From UBA1479 sp963976055 (GTDB lineage Bacteria > Pseudomonadota > Alphaproteobacteria > Rhodospirillales > Casp-alpha2), in contig CAXBJB010000005.1 of NCBI GenBank assembly GCA_963976055.1, positions 1-64,000 on the forward strand: a stretch of 64,000 nucleotides of DNA, written 5' to 3'. The translations under genes were made by a program, and so were the position numbers. The notes under the pieces were generated by a model, which worked only from the letters and a program-made list of their open reading frames with translations, ran no database searches and was not told where the DNA came from. Positions 56,745 through 64,000 of this stretch are shown in pieces (the stretch's first letter is position 1; every line of letters begins with the position of its first letter).

Positions 56745-57770
56745 CTATTGCTGGGCCGCGACGCCGCCCCGAGGGCCGGTGTTGAGCAGGTTCAGCATTT
56801 CCGGCGCCACCGGGCGGCCTTCCGGGGTGATCATCCAGATGCGCAGCATCAGGCGCTTCTGATCGGCCTCGGCATGGTCCTGGAATTCCTGGCGGGAATG
56901 CAGCGTCGTGCGGTTGTTGAGGATCTGGAAATCCCCCGGCTCCAGCATCATGTCCAGGCGCAGGTCGGGGCGGACCGACAGTTCGCGGAAATAGTCGATG
57001 GCTTCCTGCTGCAACGGCGTCAGGGGATGGCCCGATTTCTCGGCACCCAGTTCGAGCTGGCGCTTGTTGTAGCGGCAGGCCAGGGCGCCCTCGTAATAGG
57101 CGAACACGGGAATGCGCTGATTGGTGACTTCCGTCATGTTGCCGGTCTTGGACGCCAGATCGACATAGAAGCCGCCGCACAGGGGCTCTATCAGGTCCGG
57201 GCGGGTCTTGAGGATTTCATTGTAGATGGCGGTGGCGGAGACCACGGAGCTTTCGCCGCCCGTCTTGGCCCGGCGCACGCACATCAGGCCGACCACGTCG
57301 CAACTGTCCGTATGGGGCGGCAGGTCCAGCGAGGTGCGGTAGAAACGCACGCCCGACAGGTAAGGGTCCTTGCCCTCGAACTTATCGCCATGGTCCATGA
57401 CCTGGCCGATCAGCTCGCCCTGTTTGTTCTGGACGATGCCGATGCCGAGGTACTGGCCGATCCCCCACAGGATCATCTTCAGGTCATCCAGTTCATAGCT
57501 CTCGGGATCGAGCCCCCGGATCACCTGGAACCCCCGGCCGTACTGGATTTCGTCGGACACCTCGTCCAACACCGGGCCCAGGGCCGGCAGGGGGAAATCC
57601 TCGCGCGCGAAGCCGAGGGTCCCGCCCGCCGCCTTGACCACCGCCAGGGCCGCGTTCAGTTCGGCGATCTGGTCCGCGCTCAACGTCAGGGTCCATGCCG
57701 CCGCATCGGGGTAATCCGTTCCGCACCAGGCGGAGGCGTCGGTCACGGGCGTGCGCAGGATCTCGGTCAT
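56745..57770 (-). CDS. TauD/TfdA family 2-oxoglutarate-dependent dioxygenase
   Basis: A 341-residue Fe(II)/2OG oxygenase. The metal-binding His and Asp are in LPPHTDSCDVVGL (about 150), the distal His in NNRTTLHSRQEF (about 288), and the 2OG-binding Arg in MLRIWM. The family is close to gamma-butyrobetaine hydroxylase-like members that open or hydroxylate small acids. First gene of a two-gene unit with MmgE/PrpD, controlled by the GntR-type site upstream. Confidence 0.85.
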   Translation of the reverse strand: MTEILRTPVTDASAWCGTDYPDAAAWTLTLSADQIAELNAALAVVKAAGGTLGFAREDFPLPALGPVLDEVSDEIQYGRGFQVIRGLDPESYELDDLKMILWGIGQYLGIGIVQNKQGELIGQVMDHGDKFEGKDPYLSGVRFYRTSLDLPPHTDSCDVVGLMCVRRAKTGGESSVVSATAIYNEILKTRPDLIEPLCGGFYVDLASKTGNMTEVTNQRIPVFAYYEGALACRYNKRQLELGAEKSGHPLTPLQQEAIDYFRELSVRPDLRLDMMLEPGDFQILNNRTTLHSRQEFQDHAEADQKRLMLRIWMITPEGRPVAPEMLNLLNTGPRGGVAAQQ

Positions 57771-57845
57771 GGCTGCTTATCTCCTAAATTTCCGCCGCTC
57801 ACGGGTATTCTCCGGGCAAGGCGGTCCCGGGCGGCTTGGCGGCAC

Positions 57846-57857
57846 ATTGTATACAAT
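57846..57857. promoter_or_regulatory. GntR-family palindromic operator
   Basis: ATTGTATACAAT is a perfect 12-bp palindrome 76 bases upstream of the dioxygenase start. Sequences of the form TTGTATACAA are the typical sites of GntR/FCD regulators of small organic-acid use. No GntR gene lies in the window, so the regulator would be encoded elsewhere. Confidence 0.6.
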
Positions 57858-57996
57858 CTGATGCCCCCCGGGGACAACAGGTTTACGTGCCGGCCGGTGC
57901 CGAGCCCGCGCATGCTGGCCGGGACGCCCGGCTTTGGTCATAATCGGCACGTACCGCTGGGGGCTCAACGCCCCCGCCCGAGGAGATCGCCACCCC

Positions 57997-58786
57997 ATGC
58001 TGCTGCCGATATCCGATTCCAATCCCCGGCACCGCATTTCCTTTCAATACGTGACCGTGGCCTTGATCACGGCCTGCGTCGCCGTGTTCCTGTGGCAGGC
58101 GAGCCTGGACCCCAGAAGCGCTCAGGAAGCGGTCTATGCGCTGGGCACCATCCCCGCCGTGGTGTTCGGCGAACGCACCTTGTCGCCGGAACTGTCCTGG
58201 ATTCCGGCGGAGATGACCTTGCTGACCTCCATGTTCATGCACGGCGGCTGGATGCACCTGATCGGCAACATGCTCTATCTCTGGATTCTCGGCGACAACG
58301 TCGAGGACTGCATGGGCCATGTCCGCTTTCTGATCTTCTATCTGGTCTGCGGGCTGGCCGCCGTGGGGACCCATATGCTGATCGACACCGGATCGACCGT
58401 GCCGCTGGTCGGGGCGTCGGGCGCCATCTCCGGGGTCATGGGGGGCCTATTTGCTGTTGCATCCCACGGCGCGGATCAACGTGCTGATCTGGGTCCTCAT
58501 CTTCGTGCGCGTTGTGCCCGTGCCGGCGGGCATCGCCTTGGCCGCCTGGATCGGCCTGCAATTCGTCAATGCCGCAGCCTCCCCCGGAACCGGCGGCGGC
58601 GTCGCCTTCTGGGCGCACATCGGCGGGGCCGTCGCCGGCATGGTCCTGGTCCCCTTTTTCAAACGCCGGGACGTGCCGCTGCTGGCCGGCGTCGGCGGCC
58701 AGCCCCTGCCCCAGTCGGCCTCGGACAGCCCGAAAATCCGTTTGCGCCGGCCCGGAACCCCGCCGGTGCGGCGGCCTTGGCGTTAG
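57997..58786 (+). pseudogene. Rhomboid intramembrane serine protease, frameshifted
   Basis: An intact rhomboid in two reading frames. The first frame (57997 to about 58440) gives FQYVTVALITACVAVFLWQA, HGGWMHLIGNMLYLWILGDN and the catalytic GASGAISGVMGG. After a run of six G (58440-58445) the protein continues only in the next frame: AYLLLHPTARINVLIWVLIF, then AHIGGAVAGMVL with the catalytic His, ending near 58786. Removing one G restores the normal sequence. So this is a one-base insertion, by assembly error, real mutation or slippage control. Ser and His of the dyad are both conserved. GAGGAG precedes the ATG. In the first frame translation would run to 58800 with an unrelated tail. Confidence 0.85.
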
Positions 58787-58880
58787 GCGCCATGTATTAA
58801 TCACGGAATTCCCCGCCGGACGCGCCGTTCGGGCCGATAAAACATTGCCAAACGCCGGGGATTTGCTAAGAAGTCGGGCC

Positions 58881-61100
58881 ATGAACGCTCCCCAGAATTC
58901 CCCGGAAATCACGCCCCCAGAGATCACCAAAGAGATCGTCGCCGAGCACGGCCTAAGCCCTGCCGAGTACGAAAAGGTTCTGGAAATCCTCGGCCGTGCG
59001 CCGAACTTGACGGAACTGGGCATCTTTTCCGTCATGTGGTCGGAGCATTGCTCCTACAAATCCTCGAAAAAATGGCTGAAAACCCTGCCGACCGAGGGCA
59101 AGCGCGTGATCTGCGGGCCCGGCGAGAACGCGGGCGTGGTCGATATCGGCGACGGCCAGGCGGCCATCTTCAAGATGGAAAGCCACAACCATCCCAGCTT
59201 CATCGAACCCTATCAGGGGGCGGCGACCGGCGTCGGCGGCATTCTGCGCGACGTGTTCACCATGGGGGCCCGCCCTGTGGCCAACCTGAACGCGCTGCGC
59301 TTCGGCGCGCCCGACCATCCCAAGACCCGCCATCTGGTCGCGGGCGTGGTGGCAGGCATCGGCGGTTACGGCAACTGCGTCGGCGTGCCGACCGTGGGCG
59401 GGGAATGCGAATTCCACCCGGGCTACAACGGCAACATCCTGGTCAACGCCATGACCGTGGGTGTCGCGGACCAGGACAAGATCTTCTATTCCGCCGCCAC
59501 CGGCATCGGCAATCCGATCATCTATGTGGGGTCCAAGACCGGGCGCGACGGCATCCATGGGGCGACCATGGCGTCGGCCGAATTCACGGACGATTCAGAC
59601 GAAAAACGCCCGACTGTGCAGGTCGGCGATCCGTTCACCGAGAAACTGTTGATCGAGGCCTGCCTGGAGTTGATGGCCACGGACATGATCGTCGCCATCC
59701 AGGACATGGGGGCGGCGGGGCTGACCTCCAGCAGCTTCGAGATGGCGTCCAAGGGCGGCACCGGGGTCGAACTAGACCTGGATCAGGTGCCGCAGCGCGA
59801 ACAGGGCATGACGGCCTATGAAATGATGCTGTCGGAAAGCCAGGAACGCATGTTGCTGGTTCTCAAGCCCGGGCGCGAGGACGACGCCCGCAAGATTTTC
59901 GACAAGTGGGAACTGGATTTCGCCGTGGTCGGCAAGCTGACCGACACCGGGCACATGGTGCTGCGCCACAAGGGCGAGATCGTCGCCGACCTGCCGATCG
60001 ACCCCCTGGCGCTCGCCAGCCCGGAATACGACCGGCCCTGGGTGCCGACGCCGAAACAGCCAGAGATCACCCCGGCGGACCTGACGAAGGACATCGCCCC
60101 CCTGGACGCGCTCAAGACCCTGATGGGCTGCCCGCATCTGGCGTCCAAGCGCTGGATCTGGGAACAGTACGACCACATGGTCATGGGCGACACCATTGGA
60201 AGACCGGGCGGCGACGCCGGGGTCGTGCGCGTGCACGGCACCAAGAAGGCATTGGCCATGACGTCGGACTGCACGCCGCGCTATTGCCTGGCCGATCCCA
60301 TCGAGGGCGGGCGGCAAGCCGTCGCCGAAGCCTGGCGCAATCTGGTCGCCGTCGGCGCCAAGCCCATCGCGATCACCGACAACATGAACTTCGGCAATCC
60401 GGAACGCCCGGAAATCATGGGCCAGTTCGTGGGCTGCATCGACGGCATCCGCGAGGCCTGCGTGGCGCTCGACTTCCCGGTCGTGTCGGGCAACGTGTCG
60501 CTGTACAACGAAACCAACGGCAAGGGCATCCCGCCGACACCGACCATCGGCGGCGTCGGGCTATTGCAGGACGCGGCCAAGCGGGTCACTGCGGCCCTTC
60601 CGGGCGAAGGACAGACCCTGGTCCTGATCGGTGCGACCAAGGGCCATCTCGGCCAGTCCTTGTATCTACGCGAGATCGAGGGCCGCGAGGCCGGATCGCC
60701 GCCACCGGTCAATCTGGGGGTTGAGCGGCGGACCGGCGATTTCGTCCGCTCTCTGATCGAGACGGACCAGATCACCGCCTGCCACGATCTGTCCGACGGC
60801 GGATTGCTGGTGGCGCTCACGGAAATGGCGCTGGCCGGCGGCCTGGGCGCCAACATTACCCTACCCGACGGCGTCCATGCGGCCGCTTTCCTGTTCGGCG
60901 AGGATCAGGCGCGCTATCTGGTCACCACCGACAACGCGGCGCAGCTTGCCGCCGCCGCCCGCGACACGGGCGTGCCGGCGCTGGTCCTCGGCACCTGCGG
61001 CGGCGACCATATCGATGTGGACGGCCTCGGCGCCGTCTCCCTCGTGGAAATCCGGGACATCCATGAAGGCTGGATGCCCGTCTATATGGCCGCGCCGTAG
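58881..61100 (+). CDS. purL: FGAM synthase subunit PurL (small type)
   Basis: A 739-residue ATP-dependent subunit of the PurSQL complex. The start MNAPQNSPEITP leads to SVMWSEHCSYKSSKKWLKTLP, then GENAGVVDIGD and KMESHNHPSFIEPYQGAATGVGG, typical of the family. The second AIRS half follows with MTSDCTPRYCLADP and SDGGLLVALTEMAL. It is separated from purQ by about 5.5 kb; it leads bolA and grxD. Confidence 0.96.
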   Translation: MNAPQNSPEITPPEITKEIVAEHGLSPAEYEKVLEILGRAPNLTELGIFSVMWSEHCSYKSSKKWLKTLPTEGKRVICGPGENAGVVDIGDGQAAIFKMESHNHPSFIEPYQGAATGVGGILRDVFTMGARPVANLNALRFGAPDHPKTRHLVAGVVAGIGGYGNCVGVPTVGGECEFHPGYNGNILVNAMTVGVADQDKIFYSAATGIGNPIIYVGSKTGRDGIHGATMASAEFTDDSDEKRPTVQVGDPFTEKLLIEACLELMATDMIVAIQDMGAAGLTSSSFEMASKGGTGVELDLDQVPQREQGMTAYEMMLSESQERMLLVLKPGREDDARKIFDKWELDFAVVGKLTDTGHMVLRHKGEIVADLPIDPLALASPEYDRPWVPTPKQPEITPADLTKDIAPLDALKTLMGCPHLASKRWIWEQYDHMVMGDTIGRPGGDAGVVRVHGTKKALAMTSDCTPRYCLADPIEGGRQAVAEAWRNLVAVGAKPIAITDNMNFGNPERPEIMGQFVGCIDGIREACVALDFPVVSGNVSLYNETNGKGIPPTPTIGGVGLLQDAAKRVTAALPGEGQTLVLIGATKGHLGQSLYLREIEGREAGSPPPVNLGVERRTGDFVRSLIETDQITACHDLSDGGLLVALTEMALAGGLGANITLPDGVHAAAFLFGEDQARYLVTTDNAAQLAAAARDTGVPALVLGTCGGDHIDVDGLGAVSLVEIRDIHEGWMPVYMAAP

Positions 61101-61199
61101 GACCGACAACCGGAAAATTCCGCCACGCGGACTGTTGACCTTGGACCGCAGGCACGCCATATCTTCACCCAATGGATTGCTGAATTTGGGGACCCAACC

Positions 61200-61436
61200 A
61201 TGGCCATGGCCGCAGGCGACATCGAAACGCTTATCCGGGAAGGAATTCCCGGCGCGGAGGTGACCATCGAAGACCTGCGCGGTGACGGGGACCATTACCT
61301 CGCCGTCGTGGTGTCCGAAGCCTTCCGGGGCAAATCCCGCGTTCAGCAGCACCAGATGGTCTATCAGGCGCTTCAGGGCCGCATGGGCAACGAACTGCAC
61401 GCCCTTGCCCTGCAGACATCGGCCCCGGCCGGCTGA
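61200..61436 (+). CDS. BolA/IbaG family protein
   Basis: A 78-residue BolA-fold protein. It partners with monothiol glutaredoxin to hold a [2Fe-2S] cluster, and GDGDHYLAVVVSEAFRGKSRVQQHQMVYQ (family core, seen here in part) carries the His ligand in the RVQQHQMVY stretch. Two ATGs (61200 and 61206) are possible starts. The next gene is its usual partner grxD. Confidence 0.9.
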   Translation: MAMAAGDIETLIREGIPGAEVTIEDLRGDGDHYLAVVVSEAFRGKSRVQQHQMVYQALQGRMGNELHALALQTSAPAG

Positions 61437-61499
61437 CCCAAGGCCGTCTCAGGCGATTCGCCCGGATTTTTCCCCCGGGCCCAACGAAAGGACACACAG

Positions 61500-61835
61500 A
61501 TGAGCGAGAATCCGGTTTTCGCCCAGATCAAGCAGGAAGTAGACGGCAACGACGTGGTGCTGTTCATGAAGGGCACGCCCATGTTCCCGCAGTGCGGTTT
61601 TTCCGCCGCCGTGGTGCAGGCGCTGTCGACCATCGGCGTCAAGTTCAAGGGCGTCAACGTCCTGGACGACATGGAAATTCGCGAGGGCATCAAGGCCTAT
61701 ACCAACTGGCCGACCATCCCCCAGCTTTACGTGAAGGGCGAATTCGTCGGCGGCTGCGACATTATCCGGGAAATGTACGAAACGGGTGAGCTGAAGCAGC
61801 TTCTCGACGAAAAAGGCATTGAAAACGCCGCTTGA
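61500..61835 (+). CDS. grxD: Monothiol glutaredoxin Grx4/Grx5 type
   Basis: A 111-residue monothiol glutaredoxin with the CGFS site (Cys near 32) in MFPQCGFSAAVVQAL, the cis-Pro in WPTIPQLYVKGEFVGGCDI, and the KGTP glutathione-binding loop. It handles [2Fe-2S] clusters together with BolA. The terminator after it ends the purL-bolA-grxD series. Confidence 0.95.
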   Translation: MSENPVFAQIKQEVDGNDVVLFMKGTPMFPQCGFSAAVVQALSTIGVKFKGVNVLDDMEIREGIKAYTNWPTIPQLYVKGEFVGGCDIIREMYETGELKQLLDEKGIENAA

Positions 61836-61908
61836 ATTTCGTCTTATTCGTCTGGGTTTAATCACCCATAAAAATGAGGCCCCCGAGTTTCCAGGGAGGG
61901 CTTGAGGG

Positions 61909-61934
61909 AAGGGCCGCCGTTTGGCGGTCCTTTT
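61909..61934 (+). terminator. Rho-independent terminator
   Basis: AAGGGCCGCC (61909-61918), loop GTTT, GGCGGTCCTT (61923-61932) and further T. The stem has one G-U pair. Ends the grxD transcript. Confidence 0.8.
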
Positions 61935-61976
61935 CGTTGGGGCTTGCGTTCGTGGCTTTCGCGGTCCGCCCGCCTG

Positions 61977-62113
61977 AAAAATCGCATTTTAGCTTTCTAA
62001 ACTTAAACTAATCGTATTTATCGATTTAATTTAATTAGTAAATTCATTTTAATAGTCATTCGCAATTGGCTATCTAAGGGGTGTACCCAACAACACCAAC
62101 CAACGGAGCCGAT
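61977..62113 (+). promoter_or_regulatory. AT-rich control region of ahpC
   Basis: An unusually AT-rich stretch (62000-62075) before ahpC. It holds the inverted repeat AATTTA-ATTAG-TAAATT (62028-62044). This 17-bp imperfect palindrome (T-N11-A class) could be a LysR/OxyR-type site, though it does not match the ATAG OxyR consensus. No clear -35/-10 pair was seen. Confidence 0.4.
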
Positions 62114-62677
62114 ATGTCTCTCATCAATACCGAAATGAAGCCGTTCAAGGCCGAAGCCTTCAAGGACGGCAAGTTCGCCACCGTCACCGACGCCGACGTG
62201 AAAGGCAAATGGGCCATCTTCTTTTTCTATCCGGCCGACTTCACCTTCGTCTGCCCGACCGAGCTCGAGGACTTGGCCGACAATTACGCCGAATTCCAGA
62301 AGATGGGCGTCGAGATCTATTCGGTTTCCACCGACACCCATTTCTCGCACAAGGCCTGGCACGATTCCTCGCCCGCCATCGGCAAGATCGCCTTCCCGAT
62401 GATCGGCGACCCGACCGGCACCGTCACCCGCAACTTCGAGGTGATGCGCGAAGGCCAGGGCCTCGCCGACCGCGGCACCTTCGTGGTCGACCCGGACGGC
62501 GTGATCCAGATCGTAGAGGTGACCTCGGAAGGTGTCGGCCGCAACGCGACCGAGCTTCTGCGCAAGGTCAAGGCCGCCCAGTACGTGCGGGCCCATCCGG
62601 ACGAAGTCTGCCCGGCCAAATGGGAAGAAGGCGCCGAAACCCTGGCCCCGTCCCTGCAGCTGGTCGGCAAGATCTAA
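62114..62677 (+). CDS. ahpC: Alkyl hydroperoxide reductase AhpC (2-Cys peroxiredoxin)
   Basis: A 187-residue peroxiredoxin. The peroxidatic Cys47 lies in DFTFVCPTELEDLAD and the resolving cysteine near 166 in HPDEVCPAKWEEG. The start MSLINTEMKPF is the usual AhpC N-terminus; the frame opens 11 codons earlier at a non-conserved site. Reduced by AhpF from the next gene. Confidence 0.96.
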   Translation: MSLINTEMKPFKAEAFKDGKFATVTDADVKGKWAIFFFYPADFTFVCPTELEDLADNYAEFQKMGVEIYSVSTDTHFSHKAWHDSSPAIGKIAFPMIGDPTGTVTRNFEVMREGQGLADRGTFVVDPDGVIQIVEVTSEGVGRNATELLRKVKAAQYVRAHPDEVCPAKWEEGAETLAPSLQLVGKI

Positions 62678-62692
62678 GCGGCACCGGCAAGC

Positions 62693-62729
62693 GGACGCGT
62701 CCCCCTTCCCCTCCCCGGGGGACGCGTCC
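62693..62729 (+). repeat. Perfect 13-bp inverted repeat between ahpC and ahpF
   Basis: GGACGCGTCCCCC (62693-62705), an 11-base loop, GGGGGACGCGTCC (62717-62729). Each arm also contains the self-palindrome GGACGCGTCC. It lies 16 bases after the ahpC stop and 46 before ahpF and lacks a T tract. It is likely an RNA-stability or partial termination structure that gives more AhpC than AhpF. Confidence 0.8.
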
Positions 62730-62774
62730 CTTCCGCCGACATCCGAAATCGAATCAAGAACGAAAGACAGGACC

Positions 62775-64000
62775 ATGTTGGACGAGACCCTGAAGACCCA
62801 GCTGAAAGGCTATCTGGAAAACCTGCGCGCGCCGATCGAACTGGTCGCCACCTTGAACGGCGCCAAGGCGTCCCAGGACCTGGAATCCCTGCTGGGCGAC
62901 ATTGCCGCCCTCTCCGACAAGGTATCCTGGCGATGCGCCGAGGGCGCAGAAGTGGACGCCCGCCTGCCGTCCTTCACGATTCTGCGGGACGGCCGGGAAA
63001 CGGGGGCGCGGTTCGCCGGTATCCCGCTGGGCCACGAATTCACGTCCCTGGTCCTGGCTCTGCTGCATTCAGGCGGCCATCCGCCCAAGATCGCCCCGGA
63101 CGTCCTGGATCAGGTCAAGGGCCTGACCGGCGAATACCGCTTCGAAACCTATTTCTCCCTGACCTGCCAGAACTGCCCCGACGTGGTGCAGGCGCTGAAC
63201 ATCATGGCCGTGTTCAACCCAGGCGTGACCCATGTCGCCATCGACGGCGCCCTGTTCCCGGACGAGGTCGCGGCGCGCCAGGTCATGGCCGTGCCCTCGG
63301 TCTACCTGAACGGCGAGCCGTTCGCCCAGGGCCGCATGGAACTGGAACAGATCCTGGCCAAACTGGACACGGGCGCCGCCGACCGCGCCGCCGACGCCAT
63401 CGACGCCAAGGATCCCTTCGACATGCTGATCGTCGGCGGCGGACCTGCGGGGGCGGCGGCGGCGATCTATGCCGCACGCAAGGGCATCCGCACGGGTGTC
63501 GCCTCGGAACGCTTCGGCGGCCAGGTGTTGGACACCATGGCCATCGAGAACTTCATTTCCGTGCCCCACACCGAAGGCCCGGCCCTGGCGGTGGCGCTGG
63601 AATCCCATGTCCGGGATTACGACGTCGACATCATGAACCTGCAGCGCGCCAAGGAACTGGTTCCGGCCGCCACCCCCGGCGGCCTGCACAGGATCGTGCT
63701 GGAAAACGGCGCCAGCCTGCAATCCAGGACCCTGGTCCTCAGCACCGGGGCGCGCTGGCGGCAGATGAACGTGCCCGGCGAGGACGAATACCGCAACCGT
63801 GGCGTCGCCTACTGCCCGCATTGCGACGGCCCCCTGTTCAAGGGCAAGCGCGTGGCGGTGATCGGCGGCGGTAACTCGGGCGTCGAGGCGGCCATCGACC
63901 TGGCCGGCATCGTCGCCCATGTCACCCTGATCGAGTTCGACAAACAACTGCGGGCGGACGAGGTCCTGCAACGCAAACTGCGCAGCCTGAACAACGTCAC
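62775..64000 (+). CDS. ahpF: Alkyl hydroperoxide reductase AhpF (partial)
   Basis: The first about 408 residues of AhpF, the NADH-flavin disulfide reductase that recharges AhpC; the rest is beyond the window. Tandem thioredoxin-like folds hold the redox site TCQNCPD (near 130). The FAD-binding motif LIVGGGPAGAAAAIYAARKG is near 216, the second CxxC is AYCPHCDGPLFKG (near 350), and the NAD-binding VAVIGGGNSGVEA is near 360. ATG at 62775 with CAGGACC upstream. Confidence 0.95.
   Translation, partial: MLDETLKTQLKGYLENLRAPIELVATLNGAKASQDLESLLGDIAALSDKVSWRCAEGAEVDARLPSFTILRDGRETGARFAGIPLGHEFTSLVLALLHSGGHPPKIAPDVLDQVKGLTGEYRFETYFSLTCQNCPDVVQALNIMAVFNPGVTHVAIDGALFPDEVAARQVMAVPSVYLNGEPFAQGRMELEQILAKLDTGAADRAADAIDAKDPFDMLIVGGGPAGAAAAIYAARKGIRTGVASERFGGQVLDTMAIENFISVPHTEGPALAVALESHVRDYDVDIMNLQRAKELVPAATPGGLHRIVLENGASLQSRTLVLSTGARWRQMNVPGEDEYRNRGVAYCPHCDGPLFKGKRVAVIGGGNSGVEAAIDLAGIVAHVTLIEFDKQLRADEVLQRKLRSLNNV

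Noticed and set aside
62028..62044. AATTTA-N5-TAAATT as a definite OxyR site
   Set aside because: Does not match the spaced ATAG pattern of OxyR; kept only as a possible control element.

Overview
The window reads as a piece of an alphaproteobacterial chromosome, most likely a marine Rhodospirillales-like organism. The DNA is GC-rich (about two thirds G+C by eye) and strictly chromosomal in content. Lineage markers are FlaF beside flagellin, a DUF1476 F1-ATPase inhibitor zeta, DUF4167, DUF1178, a small-type PurL with separate PurS and PurQ, and the order ubiG / lysC / ptsP / prfA / prmC / DUF4167 / clpB. An ectABC cluster points to salt or osmotic stress. I see no tRNA, rRNA, CRISPR array, insertion sequence or phage gene.

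Layout. 1-3.3 kb: a structured intergenic stretch, an M23 peptidase, an esterase and a small monooxygenase-fold protein. 3.3-5.3 kb: flaF and flagellin, then a methyltransferase that abuts clpB. 5.3-9.7 kb: clpB with a possible heat-shock promoter, a MOSC protein and DUF4167. 10.0-21.3 kb: a long minus-strand block, prmC, prfA, hemA, hisS, ispG, rodZ-like, ptsP, lysC, combining translation termination, haem and isoprenoid precursor synthesis, nitrogen-PTS and aspartate-family synthesis. 21.4-33.7 kb: ubiG, a histidine kinase, a dehydrogenase, DUF1178, a LysR/dioxygenase divergent pair, an OmpA-family porin-like protein, a nitrilase-family amidase, grxC, comF and two methyltransferases. 33.8-42.6 kb: sfsA, map, radC, a cyclic-nucleotide-gated channel, DUF2062, a class III adenylate cyclase, an MFS transporter, a flavin reductase and two uncharacterised proteins.

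42.6-45.4 kb holds ectABC in DNA of visibly lower G+C. It is bounded on one side by a long nested inverted repeat and on the other by a leader region with a strong promoter, a tiny open frame that would be leaderless, and two perfect stem-loops. 45.5-48.5 kb: a CBS protein, a SAF-type oxidoreductase and a cysteine Ntn-hydrolase. 48.6-61.8 kb: purB, the ATPase inhibitor, an NRDE protein, purC-purS-purQ, then a block (trkH, PilZ, MmgE/PrpD, TauD-like dioxygenase, rhomboid) separating purQ from purL-bolA-grxD. 62.1-64 kb: ahpC and ahpF, the latter cut by the window edge.

The most notable single observations are a frameshift in a G6 run inside an otherwise intact rhomboid protease gene (about 58440); the ect leader region; a 12-bp GntR-type palindrome in front of the dioxygenase-MmgE/PrpD operon; a perfect 10-bp direct repeat exactly 21 bp apart between the divergent LysR and dioxygenase genes; and a perfect 13-bp stem between ahpC and ahpF. 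I found no wholly new multi-gene system. The best candidates for undescribed biology are the ect leader, the cAMP cyclase/channel neighbourhood, and the unnamed proteins at 28140 and 41899.
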